Of a DNA stretch of 64,000 nt, positions 8,502 to 16,962 are shown piece by piece. How positions within the stretch are numbered: position 1 is the stretch's first letter; every line of letters starts with the position of its first letter. The position numbers and the translations under genes are program-made. This DNA comes from Gammaproteobacteria bacterium (GTDB taxonomy: Bacteria > Pseudomonadota > Gammaproteobacteria > Pseudomonadales > Pseudohongiellaceae): NCBI GenBank assembly GCA_009692305.1, contig SHZK01000005.1:62001-126000 (forward strand), read 5' to 3'. The notes under the pieces are model-generated. The model worked only from the letters and a program-made list of their open reading frames with translations, had not been told where the DNA came from and searched no databases.

Positions 8502-9040
8502 TTTGGTGTGTGTTTGCGCAGTGGTGCGATACCGCGATCAACTATAGAAGCAAGTGAGGACAGTATTAGCAGATAGGCAAACCAGGTAGTAGCTGCTAAC
8601 AGCAAGCTGTAGGCCCGCGGCACGATTTCAACGGCAGCGACCGCCATCACCACCAGCGGCACGAAGTACAGAATGCCATTCCAGCGACCGATGAAACTCA
8701 TGCGCAGCTGTTTCTGGCGAAACAGCCAGTAGGAGTCGAGTACGTATTGGCTGAATGCGATAACGATCAATAACGGCAGCAGTACTGGCACAATTTCGCG
8801 ATAGGCGAGTGCGGCGAGACCACAGGTGACGAAAAGGAAATCAGTAGCGTGATCAAACAGCATACCGCGCGCGGTACTTGTACCTGAGGCGCGGGCCAGC
8901 TTGCCATCAAGGATATCGGAAACAATGGCGAGCATGATCAGCAGCAACAACAGCCAGGCGTTGATTGTGCCCGGCAGTGCCAGGCCCCAGCTGACCGGGA
9001 CAATGAGCAGCAAGCGCAGTCCGGTCAGCAAGTTAGCCAT
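8498..9040 (-). CDS. CDP-alcohol phosphatidyltransferase family membrane enzyme
   Basis: A 180-residue integral membrane protein. The family signature D-x2-D-G-x2-A-R-x8-G-x3-D-x3-D is complete between residues about 42 and 67 (SDILDGKLAR ... GMLFDHATD), giving the two-metal active site. About five further hydrophobic segments follow. Such enzymes move a phospho-alcohol between CDP-diacylglycerol (or a related donor) and an acceptor alcohol during phospholipid synthesis. The exact acceptor cannot be read from the sequence. Start and stop codons overlap with both neighbours (9040 upstream, 8498-8501 downstream), placing it firmly in a four-gene unit with a polytopic membrane protein, an SDR protein and chorismate mutase. 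Confidence 0.85.
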   Translation of the reverse strand: MANLLTGLRLLLIVPVSWGLALPGTINAWLLLLLIMLAIVSDILDGKLARASGTSTARGMLFDHATDFLFVTCGLAALAYREIVPVLLPLLIVIAFSQYVLDSYWLFRQKQLRMSFIGRWNGILYFVPLVVMAVAAVEIVPRAYSLLLAATTWFAYLLILSSLASIVDRGIAPLRKHTPK

Positions 9041-10011
9041 CAGGAACCAAACATTTCCCGTTGCGCGCGGCGCAGAAACACCAGTCCGATCGCCGCGTTG
9101 AACAGAATAAAGAAGTTGTGCTGTACGAAACCGAAGGCGGCCATTTGCCCTTCATTCTCTGGAAACAGCAGTACCCAGAACGTAATCGCGGCAGCGCGCA
9201 TGGGTGTGGGTACGGCGGCGGCAAAGAAGATCACCGGCAAGTAGGGCAACAAGTTCAGTAGCGAAGCCTCCACACCGAACAGGTTTAACGCTACCGTGTA
9301 GACGGCAACGGCTGCCAGCAACGCCGGCGAGCGCAACAGGAAGAACGCGCCGTAATGCCAAGGTTTGGCGAGTTTGAACGCATGCAGTATGCGGCGATCT
9401 CGCAGCGTATTGCCCGGCAGGATCGTACCCTGAAAGTAAAGTATCCACACGATGAGTAACCCGGCAGCTGCCAGTGCGATATATGGAATCAGCCCAAATA
9501 CGGCAGGCAGGGCGTCGCCGGTAAAGAAATAGCCAATAGTCGCCCACACCAGCAGGTAAAACATTTCGCAGAACATGATGAACAGCATGACCGAGCCAAC
9601 TTCCCATCCCGGAATCTGGTCGCGTTTGTTCAGGTAATAAGCCATCGCACCCTTGCCGATTTGCTCGTTGAAAATAGAGATAATGTAGGCGCTCGCACGT
9701 ATCGGCAGGATATCGCGATAACGGATATCAGCAACAAACCAACCCAGCGCTTTCGTCACCACCAGCGTGTCGATGACAAAATAGAACAGGGAATAGCCCA
9801 CCATCAGGATGATCCATGGTATCCAGTTCACCGACGCGAATACTTGAGTCATGTACGCGACCAGTGTCATGCCCTCGCGCATAGCGGCCCCATTGAGCCG
9901 ATAGTATAGGTAAGCAAAACAGATTGCGGTGAGAATCAGGAACAGTACGCGCCCGATTGCATTGGGTTTCTTGCGCGCTGGGGGCGCGTCCATAGTTTGT
10001 TCTTCAGTCAT
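9040..10011 (-). CDS. Polytopic membrane protein, possibly flippase-like (LPG synthase TM-type)
   Basis: A 323-residue protein with about eight hydrophobic segments. It has a charged segment, DIRYRDILPIRASAYIIS, followed by FNEQIGKGAMAYYL. The layout resembles the lysylphosphatidylglycerol synthase transmembrane (flippase-like) fold, but the resemblance is weak and no catalytic domain is fused. The start at 10011 is preferred to the upstream in-frame start at 10053, since it lies one base after the upstream gene's stop. The stop overlaps the start of the phosphatidyltransferase gene. With that neighbour it probably handles lipid synthesis or transport. The name is tentative. Confidence 0.5.
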   Translation of the reverse strand: MTEEQTMDAPPARKKPNAIGRVLFLILTAICFAYLYYRLNGAAMREGMTLVAYMTQVFASVNWIPWIILMVGYSLFYFVIDTLVVTKALGWFVADIRYRDILPIRASAYIISIFNEQIGKGAMAYYLNKRDQIPGWEVGSVMLFIMFCEMFYLLVWATIGYFFTGDALPAVFGLIPYIALAAAGLLIVWILYFQGTILPGNTLRDRRILHAFKLAKPWHYGAFFLLRSPALLAAVAVYTVALNLFGVEASLLNLLPYLPVIFFAAAVPTPMRAAAITFWVLLFPENEGQMAAFGFVQHNFFILFNAAIGLVFLRRAQREMFGS

Positions 10012-10012
10012 G

Positions 10013-10906
10013 TTATTTGGATTTCCCGGCAATCTTGGCCAGTGTGTCGGCAAGTGGGGTGAGTGAAATATTCAGGGCGACATCAGCGTTCTGTGTCACC
10101 ACTTCATCGGCTGTGATGACATCTAAAACAGTGGGAGTAATGCCGCCACCCTTCAGGCGACTCGATATGGCAGCGCCAAGTCTTGCGACCCAGATCGGGA
10201 TCGAGCCAATCTCCACGCGCTTGCCCATGAGTGCGGCGGTCTTGAGAATCAGGTTGCGGTAACTGATAGCCTCTGGCCCCACGAGTTCGTAAGTGCTGGA
10301 AGAGCTCGCGCTCATTTCGCAACAGCGCAGGATCGCCATATTGAGGTCGTCAATGTCGAGCGGGCGCATGGAGTAATTGCCTCCGCCTAACACTTTAGTT
10401 TTGGTTTTGGAGGCGGCGCCTAACAATGAGCTGGCGCCGGCAGTGCCCGGTCCTAGAAGTATGGGAGTGCGAATGATGCTGCTGCCTATACGGGCGGCTG
10501 CAACGAGTTCTTCGGCGGCGCCTTTGGAGCGGAAATAGGCGTTCGTGCTGGCTGGATTCGCACCGACTACACTGATGAAGACCAGTTGTTTGGCTCCAAT
10601 CAGTTCGGCAGCCGCTGCCACGCAACGGGTCGCTTCAACATTGGCGTGCGAGTAGGTCGTGTGCTTGGATTCGATCAGTATGCCCGCAAGATGCACGATA
10701 CAGTCAGCTCCTTGCAATGCAGTGGCGAGATTTGCCGCTGAATCGTAAGAAATGACGCGTGGTTCAATTCGATTGGGAGTGGGCAGTGTCGACAACGCGG
10801 CCTGCGAGCGGGCGCCGGCGATTACAGTATGTTCGGTGTGGGCGACGATGTGTGCCAGCAGATTTTGTCCAACGCTGCTGTTGGCGCCAGTTACTGCAAT
10901 TCTCAT
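10013..10906 (-). CDS. NAD(P)-binding SDR-type epimerase/dehydratase (atypical)
   Basis: A 297-residue Rossmann-fold protein. The N-terminal nucleotide motif reads VTGANSSVGQNL, with Asn-Ser in place of Gly in the second position. IVHLAGI and LVFISVVGA mark the next strands. The usual YxxxK pair appears as AYFRSKGAAEELV, consistent with an atypical SDR of the NmrA/complex-I-39-kDa type. MRPLDIDDL is the typical motif where the lower domain begins. Substrate unknown; relatives act as sugar epimerases, quinone-linked reductases or redox sensors. It heads a four-gene minus-strand unit whose genes overlap or nearly touch, 141 bp downstream of fbiC. Confidence 0.75.
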   Translation of the reverse strand: MRIAVTGANSSVGQNLLAHIVAHTEHTVIAGARSQAALSTLPTPNRIEPRVISYDSAANLATALQGADCIVHLAGILIESKHTTYSHANVEATRCVAAAAELIGAKQLVFISVVGANPASTNAYFRSKGAAEELVAAARIGSSIIRTPILLGPGTAGASSLLGAASKTKTKVLGGGNYSMRPLDIDDLNMAILRCCEMSASSSSTYELVGPEAISYRNLILKTAALMGKRVEIGSIPIWVARLGAAISSRLKGGGITPTVLDVITADEVVTQNADVALNISLTPLADTLAKIAGKSK

Positions 10907-11047
10907 GTTGATGTTCGGTTCCTGTTGTTCAATAAAGCGGTCAGGCGCTGGTTCGGGTGATTGTCAAAATTTAGTGATAGCGCATTTGTATGCGGATGCA
11001 TGAACGTATTTCGCAGTCTGTAATTTGGTTGTTAATTTGGTAGTTGT

Positions 11048-13486
11048 CTAGCCGGCGTATGCCAGATTCTCCAGACGCTTGCTACGCTGAGTTTTGCTGG
11101 CGCGCGTATTTTCGATCGCAGTGAGTGCCGCTGCAGCCATCGCAGTGGTGTACCGCTCCGGGCTGGCGTCAGCATACAGGGTTGTACGCATTCTTGGTAT
11201 CCGTTGCATGTGACGAATAGTGGCTTCAAGTTGTTGCGGATGCCACTCCTGCCCATGTTCGGCGCCCGCCGCACGAGTGATGCTTTCATTCATCAGGGTG
11301 CCGCCCACGTCGTTGGCGCCTGCTTGTAAACAAAGACTGACACCATCCTGCCCCAGCTTGACCCAGCTCGCTTGGATATTGTCGATCAGGCCGTGAAAGA
11401 CCAGTCGCGCGACTGAGTGCATGAGAATCGATTCCCGGAAACTTGGGCCCATGCGCGAACGGCCTTTCAAATACATCGGTGCTTCCATGGCGACATAGGG
11501 CAGCGGTACGAACTCTGTGAAGCCACCAGTGCGTTGTTGCAGATTGCGAATTGCCAATAGATGCGCCGCCCAGTGCCGGGGTCGATCCACGTGGCCATAC
11601 ATAATAGTTGCGGTCGTCCTGAAGCCGATGCCATGAGCGGTTTCCATGACTTCGAGCCATTGCGCGGTGGTTAACTTGTCAGGACAGATTAGCTGGCGAA
11701 CTTCGTCATGCAGGATTTCAGCGGCGGTGCCGGGCAGCGTGTTCAATCCGGCCTGCTGTAATCGCTGCAGAAACTCCTGCAGGCTTACACCCAGCGTCTG
11801 TGCACCTTGCCATACTTCCAATGGTGAGAAGGCGTGGATATGCATTTCCGGTACGGCAGTGCGTACTGTTGCCAGGATATCAAGATAGGTCTGGCCGGTA
11901 TAATCAGGATGAATGCCGCCCTGCATGCACACTTCAGTTGCTCCGCGCTGCCAGGCTTCCTGACAACGGCGTGCGATTTCTTCAGCACTTATGTCATAGG
12001 GTTCGCCGCGCAGGTTTTCACTGTGCTTGCCCTTGGAGAATGCGCAGAACTGGCATTTGAAATAACACACGTTCGTGTAATTGATGTTGCGATTTACCAC
12101 ATAGCTGACCACGTCGCCATTGGTTGCCGCGCGCAGCCGGTTGGCGGTTTGGGTAATTAAACTGAAATCTGGTCCACGCGCGCTGAATAGTTGTGTGATT
12201 TCGGCGGCGCTGACTTCCCGACGACTTACGCATTTCTCGATAATTTCAATAATATGCTGTGATGCATTGGCTGCAGCAGATGGTTCCAGCACCAGACTGC
12301 GTTCCAATTGCGGGATTGGCTCCAGGCCACCTGGATTCCAGGTGTCACGCTTTGCGAAGCCATCAGCATCGGATAACTTCATTACGCCGGGATGCAATTC
12401 CGGCGCGATCCAGTTGCGTGCATCTTGTACAAACTCGGGATACACAGTGAGACGCTGATCGAGGAATTTCCCCGCTGCCGCCGTTTCCCGTGCGAGCTGG
12501 TCCAGATGTGGCCATGGCGCTTCTGGATTGACGTGATCCGGTGTTAAAGGAGACACGCCGCCCCAGTCATTAATGCCTGCGTCTACCAATTGTGGTAACA
12601 CGCCAGGGCTCAGGTTTGGTGGCGCCTGAATGTTCATCTCGCCACCAAAAATCAGTCGCGCCACGGCTATGGTCCACAGTAATTCATTCAAATCAGGTTC
12701 GGGTGCCTGCGCCATTTTGGTATTGGCCTTGGCGCGAAAATTCTGCACGATAATTTCCTGCAGGTGCCAGTATTGCAAATGCAACTTGCGCAGTGCCAAC
12801 AGGGATTCGATGCGTTCCAGTCGGGTTTCACCGATGCCTATCAACAAACCAGAGGTAAACGGCACGTTGGCCTGACCGGCGAGTTCGATGGTGGCGAGTC
12901 GTACTGCCGGGTCTTTGTCCGGGGAGCCGTAGTGTGGCTGGCCTTTTTCGCACAGTCGTGTCGAAGCAGATTCCAGCATGATGCCCATAGATGCGCTGAC
13001 TTTGCGCAACTGGCTGATTTCGGCGGCAGTCATGTTGCCGGCATTGATGTGGGGCAACAATCCGGTTTCACGCAATACCCGTCCTGCAACTGCGAGTACA
13101 TACTCAAGGGTGGTCGCGTAACCGAGTTCGGCCAGCGCATCCCGTGACGCCTTATAACGCAGCTCAGGTTTTTCGCCGAGCGTAAAAAGAGCTTCCTGAC
13201 AACCGGCCTTGGCACCCGCGTGGCATAGCTCAAGCACCTGCTCGATACTCATATAGGCTTGCTGGATATATTTTGGGGTGCGCGCAAAAGTGCAGTAGTG
13301 ACAAACGTCCCGGCACAAGTGCGTGAGCGGGATGAAGACCTTGCGGGAGTAGGTGATGACCTGGCCATGGTGTGCATCCCGTAACTTGCGGGCACGCGCA
13401 GCTAACACCGCAGTATCGTCTATCGCAGCCAATGCGAGAGCGTCTGCAGTACTCAGGAAATCAACGCTTGTTGTCTGCAGGACCAA
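11048..13486 (-). CDS. fbiC: FO synthase, FbiC type (CofG-CofH fusion)
   Basis: An 812-residue bifunctional radical-SAM enzyme making 7,8-didemethyl-8-hydroxy-5-deazariboflavin (FO), the flavin-like core of coenzyme F420. The N-terminal half is CofG-like, with the iron-sulfur motif CRDVCHYC at residues 58-65. The C-terminal half is CofH-like, with its own CYFKCQFC and the family segments VCMQGGIHPD and FTEFVPLPYV. The order CofG then CofH is that of actinobacterial FbiC. The start is TTG at 13486, supported by GGAG seven bases upstream. No other F420 gene (cofC, cofD, cofE) or photolyase is in the window. FO alone can act as a photolyase antenna, so FO rather than F420 may be the product used. 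Confidence 0.92.
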   Translation of the reverse strand: MVLQTTSVDFLSTADALALAAIDDTAVLAARARKLRDAHHGQVITYSRKVFIPLTHLCRDVCHYCTFARTPKYIQQAYMSIEQVLELCHAGAKAGCQEALFTLGEKPELRYKASRDALAELGYATTLEYVLAVAGRVLRETGLLPHINAGNMTAAEISQLRKVSASMGIMLESASTRLCEKGQPHYGSPDKDPAVRLATIELAGQANVPFTSGLLIGIGETRLERIESLLALRKLHLQYWHLQEIIVQNFRAKANTKMAQAPEPDLNELLWTIAVARLIFGGEMNIQAPPNLSPGVLPQLVDAGINDWGGVSPLTPDHVNPEAPWPHLDQLARETAAAGKFLDQRLTVYPEFVQDARNWIAPELHPGVMKLSDADGFAKRDTWNPGGLEPIPQLERSLVLEPSAAANASQHIIEIIEKCVSRREVSAAEITQLFSARGPDFSLITQTANRLRAATNGDVVSYVVNRNINYTNVCYFKCQFCAFSKGKHSENLRGEPYDISAEEIARRCQEAWQRGATEVCMQGGIHPDYTGQTYLDILATVRTAVPEMHIHAFSPLEVWQGAQTLGVSLQEFLQRLQQAGLNTLPGTAAEILHDEVRQLICPDKLTTAQWLEVMETAHGIGFRTTATIMYGHVDRPRHWAAHLLAIRNLQQRTGGFTEFVPLPYVAMEAPMYLKGRSRMGPSFRESILMHSVARLVFHGLIDNIQASWVKLGQDGVSLCLQAGANDVGGTLMNESITRAAGAEHGQEWHPQQLEATIRHMQRIPRMRTTLYADASPERYTTAMAAAALTAIENTRASKTQRSKRLENLAYAG

Positions 13487-13633
13487 TGTGATTCTCCGTC
13501 AAACTTGCCTTACTACCAAGGCTGGATAGATTACCAGTATCAGTGCCAAAAGCGGAGTAAAACTATACACTTCGACTTCAAACCAGCGGTTTTGCAGCGC
13601 TTTCAATGCAACTCAAGTACAGGAATCAGCTTC

Positions 13634-15043
13634 ATGAAAATGCCACTCAAGCGAGCAAAAAATTATTGGCAGACGCTATCATGCGTGCTCGCATTCGGAG
13701 CGGCGATTTGGAGTAGCCATGGCCAGAGTCCTCCGTCTGACTCTTTGCTGTTTGAGAATGTGCGTGTGATAGTCGGCGATGGCAACGTACTCGATAGCGC
13801 TTCAGTGTTGATCAGCGGCGGCACGATCGTAGCTGTTGGTGCCATTGACCAAGCCGAGTTACCAGCGGCTACAGCGCGCATCGATCTTGCCGGTAAAACT
13901 CTGATGCCAGCGCTCATTGATGCGCACGCGCATCTGGGTTATGAGGCGTTCAGCAGTTGGGGGGCGACCAATTACTCAGTAGCCAACTTGCTCGATCATC
14001 TTGAGCGTTATGCCTATTATGGCTTTGGCGCAGTCTTCTCGGCGGGCAGTGATCCGGATCAGTTGGCATTACAACTGCAGCAGTCACAGGCGCAAGGTCA
14101 GGCCGGTGGCGCACGCTTTCTCATCGCCGCTGGCATGGCTCCGCCCGCACAAGGGCCTAACAATCAATTTCTGGCAGAAGCGCTTGCAGTTGAACGACAG
14201 ACTGGCAATACCATCTTGCGCGGATTGGCGACGCCGGAGCAGGCGCGGCTTGCGGTCCAAGCTGTAGCGCAATTGCAGATTCCATTTATTAAACTCTGGG
14301 TAGATGATCGCGGCGGGTCACAGACAAAACTACAACCTGAGATTTACAGGGCTGTGATAGCCGAGGCAACACAGTTCGGGATAGACGTAGTTGTACATCA
14401 GCAATTCGCCGAGGACATGCCTGACCTGATTGCGGCGGGAACGCGCGGCTTCCTGCATGGCAGGTTGGAAAGCGGTTTTACCACCGGGATCGCGCAAGCT
14501 GCCGGGCAAAATAATGTGTTCATAGTGCCGAACCTGGGATTGGCGGAATTGCGGCGCGAAGCAATCGGCGCAGATGCGTTTCTTGCGCAAACCCTGTCTC
14601 CGAGTGTGGCGCAGCGCATGGCGGTTACGGCGCAGCGACAAATGGTACCGGAGCGTAACCCTGAGCTGGAACAAACCCTGCGCGCCAGCTTCGCCGAATT
14701 ATTGGCGGCGAATGTGGATATTGTGCTGGGTACCGATGCTGGCGCGGTTCCGGATCACCCATTTGGTTATACCGGGCATCGTGAGTTGGAGATCTTTGTG
14801 CGTCACGGTATGAGTCCGCTGCAGGCGCTCAGTGCTGGTACCAGCGTCGCGGCGCGGGTGCTTGGACTGGAGAATTCAGGACAGGTGCTGGAGGGTTATA
14901 GAGCGGACTTGCTCATACTCGATGCCAATCCACTCGATGACATCCGCAATACCCGCAGTATTTACCAGGTGTATCTAGGGGGCGAACTGGTGGACCGGGC
15001 AGCGCTGGCAGCGCGATTCGCTGGCGCTGCGCTCAACAATTGA
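13634..15043 (+). CDS. Exported amidohydrolase family protein
   Basis: A 469-residue metal-dependent hydrolase of the imidazolonepropionase-like amidohydrolase group. A signal peptide (LSCVLAFGAAIWSSHG) precedes the composite domain. Metal-site motifs are DAHAHLGYE (HxH pair), FIKLWVDD (Lys candidate), VVVHQQ and FLHGRLE (later His residues) and LGTDAGAVPDHP (catalytic Asp). The C-terminal strand piece (YRADLLILDANPL) is standard. The start at 13634 has AGGA nine bases upstream and places the signal peptide at the N-terminus; the open frame to 13505 is probably leader. It is divergent from fbiC. Relatives act on cyclic amides, dipeptides or organophosphates; the substrate is not predictable here. 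Confidence 0.8.
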   Translation: MKMPLKRAKNYWQTLSCVLAFGAAIWSSHGQSPPSDSLLFENVRVIVGDGNVLDSASVLISGGTIVAVGAIDQAELPAATARIDLAGKTLMPALIDAHAHLGYEAFSSWGATNYSVANLLDHLERYAYYGFGAVFSAGSDPDQLALQLQQSQAQGQAGGARFLIAAGMAPPAQGPNNQFLAEALAVERQTGNTILRGLATPEQARLAVQAVAQLQIPFIKLWVDDRGGSQTKLQPEIYRAVIAEATQFGIDVVVHQQFAEDMPDLIAAGTRGFLHGRLESGFTTGIAQAAGQNNVFIVPNLGLAELRREAIGADAFLAQTLSPSVAQRMAVTAQRQMVPERNPELEQTLRASFAELLAANVDIVLGTDAGAVPDHPFGYTGHRELEIFVRHGMSPLQALSAGTSVAARVLGLENSGQVLEGYRADLLILDANPLDDIRNTRSIYQVYLGGELVDRAALAARFAGAALNN

Positions 15044-15113
15044 GCAACTGGACGCACTCGTTGCTGCCAGCATCAAGTTGACATATTCACACTGCTGGCG
15101 TTTGCTTCAATGC

Positions 15114-15341
15114 TTACAATAGATGAAAAACGAAGCCGTCATCCATCGCATCGCCTTTTTGTTCATCTATTTGTGCGTGCAAGGCATTGCGCTTGGCAGC
15201 TAGCGAGAATTCACGATCTTTATTTGGATCCTTGCCTGCCGCGCTCAGGCGCGTTTCTTCGGCATTGCGAAAATCACAAAACTCATTGTAGGCATTGATT
15301 TCTGCTTTCAGCTGCGAGGCGACTATCTGGTGAGCTTTAGA
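15114..15341 (-). pseudogene. Coding-like open frame without a start codon (remnant?)
   Basis: In the 383-base gap between the amidohydrolase and acyl-CoA ligase genes, the minus strand has a 75-codon frame. Its composition is that of a real soluble protein: Lys/Asp/Glu-rich, with a segment ending QLKAEINAYNEFC, then EETRLSAAGKDPNKD, and MDDGFVF near the end. It is bounded by stops at 15342-15344 and 15114-15116. No ATG, GTG or TTG lies near its beginning; the first ATG is close to the C-terminus. It may be the 3' relic of a lost gene. I do not recognise the family. The rest of the gap shows nothing clear. Confidence 0.35.
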
Positions 15342-15426
15342 TTACAAACAGCGAAAACGAATAGATAAGTAACTGCAAAAATAATTTCAGATGATGTTTG
15401 AATTCGGCAATGAGGATTAAAATATT

Positions 15427-16938
15427 TTAACTAATAGCTCGATCCTGATCTTTCCAGAATGGCGCGCGCAGTTCCCGCTTTAGTACTTTGCCGGGGCCAG
15501 ATTTAGGCAATGGTTCGCGCCTCACATCAATCCCCTTGGGGACTTTGTACCCGGCAATATTTTTCCGGCAAAACTCAATAAGGGCGTCGCTATCAATAGC
15601 CTTATCCGCCCGCGGCACGACCACCGCCCATACTGCCTCGCCCCATTTCACATCCGGCACACCAAACACGGCCGCCTCAAGCACCGCCGGGAATTTGTAC
15701 AAAACTTCCTCCACCTCGGTGCAGTACACGTTCTCGCCGCCAGTGACGATCATGTCCTTGCTGCGGTCAACCAGAAACACGAAGCCATCGGCATCCATGT
15801 AACCGAGGTCACCGGTCCAGTAAGCGCCATCCTTGAGCACGGCGGCGGTTTGCTCGGCTTTATTCCAGTAACCGCGCATTACGTTCGGACCACGAACCAC
15901 CACTTCGCCAATTTCTCCGCGTTCGACTTCGGCGCCGTCAGTATTGCAGATATTTATCGTGCAACCGGTAATCGGCCTGCCGCAAGAACGCGCGCGCGGG
16001 GAGGCGATAAGGTCTTGTTCATTCAGGAGTACGGTGCACAGCGGCGATAATTCAGTCGCCCCGTATACTTCAACCAGTTCTGCAGAAGGAAACGCGCTAT
16101 GGGTGCGGCGCAGGATTTCAGTAGCGATCGGTGATCCACCATGGGCGATCATGCGCAGACTGTCAGTGCGGCGCGGTCTGGCGTGTTGTTCTTCGGCAAT
16201 GGCAGACAGCATCGTCGGCACACCAAGAGTCTCTGTTATAGCATGACGTTCGATCAGATCCAGGGCGACAGCGGGATCGAAAGCTGCCAGGGTGACTTGA
16301 GTGCCAAGCGTCCATACGTTTGCCAGTACGCCGTTGGAGCCAGCCGCATGAAACAGGGGTGCCATTACCAGCATGACATCGTCGCTGCGCTGCGGTACTG
16401 CCGCGAGATAATGAAAGGTATTAGCTATCAGATTGCGATGGCTCAGCATGACACCCTTGGATTTGCCAGTGGTGCCGCCGGTGTAAAACAACCCGGCCAG
16501 GTCGGTCTCGGCGACGCCAGCGCCCAATTCACACTCATCCGCAGACTGGAGTAGGCCGTCGAATTCGGCGCCGATGCGAATCACCCGTTCGACGCAGTTC
16601 GAGAGCTGACCTGGTTCCCTGTCAGTGATGAGTATCCTCGCTCCGGAATCCTGCAGTGCATATAACAGTTCAGCATCAGTATGGCGCGTGTTAAGTGGCA
16701 CCACCACGAAACCTGCAGCTGGGACCCCTATATACGTTGTGAGGTAATAATGGGAATTGGCAGCGAGAATCGCCACCCGGTCTCCGTGCTTGAGTCCCAG
16801 TGCAACGAGCGTGCCGGCCAGCAGCCGACAGCGTTGATACAGTTGTGCATAGGTGAGGGTGGTATCGCCATCAATGACGGCGACAGAGCCTGCCGCAACC
16901 TGCACGGCAAGCTTGATTGGATCGGCGAAGGTGTGCAC
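15427..16938 (-). CDS. AMP-forming acyl-CoA ligase
   Basis: A 503-residue adenylate-forming enzyme that activates a carboxylic acid through acyl-AMP to acyl-CoA. Core motifs are in order: YTGGTTGKSKGVMLSH (P-loop-like A3), VYGATELSP (A5), YWTGDLGYMDADGF (A7), VDRSKDMIVTGGENVY (A8 hinge) and PKSGPGKVLKRELR with the catalytic Lys (A10). Length is normal for short- to medium-chain fatty-acyl or aryl-acid ligases. It ends a minus-strand block behind the PQQ dehydrogenase gene (24 bp gap), so it may activate the acid produced after alcohol/aldehyde oxidation; that link is inference. The substrate is not determined. Confidence 0.88.
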   Translation of the reverse strand: MHTFADPIKLAVQVAAGSVAVIDGDTTLTYAQLYQRCRLLAGTLVALGLKHGDRVAILAANSHYYLTTYIGVPAAGFVVVPLNTRHTDAELLYALQDSGARILITDREPGQLSNCVERVIRIGAEFDGLLQSADECELGAGVAETDLAGLFYTGGTTGKSKGVMLSHRNLIANTFHYLAAVPQRSDDVMLVMAPLFHAAGSNGVLANVWTLGTQVTLAAFDPAVALDLIERHAITETLGVPTMLSAIAEEQHARPRRTDSLRMIAHGGSPIATEILRRTHSAFPSAELVEVYGATELSPLCTVLLNEQDLIASPRARSCGRPITGCTINICNTDGAEVERGEIGEVVVRGPNVMRGYWNKAEQTAAVLKDGAYWTGDLGYMDADGFVFLVDRSKDMIVTGGENVYCTEVEEVLYKFPAVLEAAVFGVPDVKWGEAVWAVVVPRADKAIDSDALIEFCRKNIAGYKVPKGIDVRREPLPKSGPGKVLKRELRAPFWKDQDRAIS

Positions 16939-16962
16939 GAGTTAAGGCCAGTCCCGGTTGAA

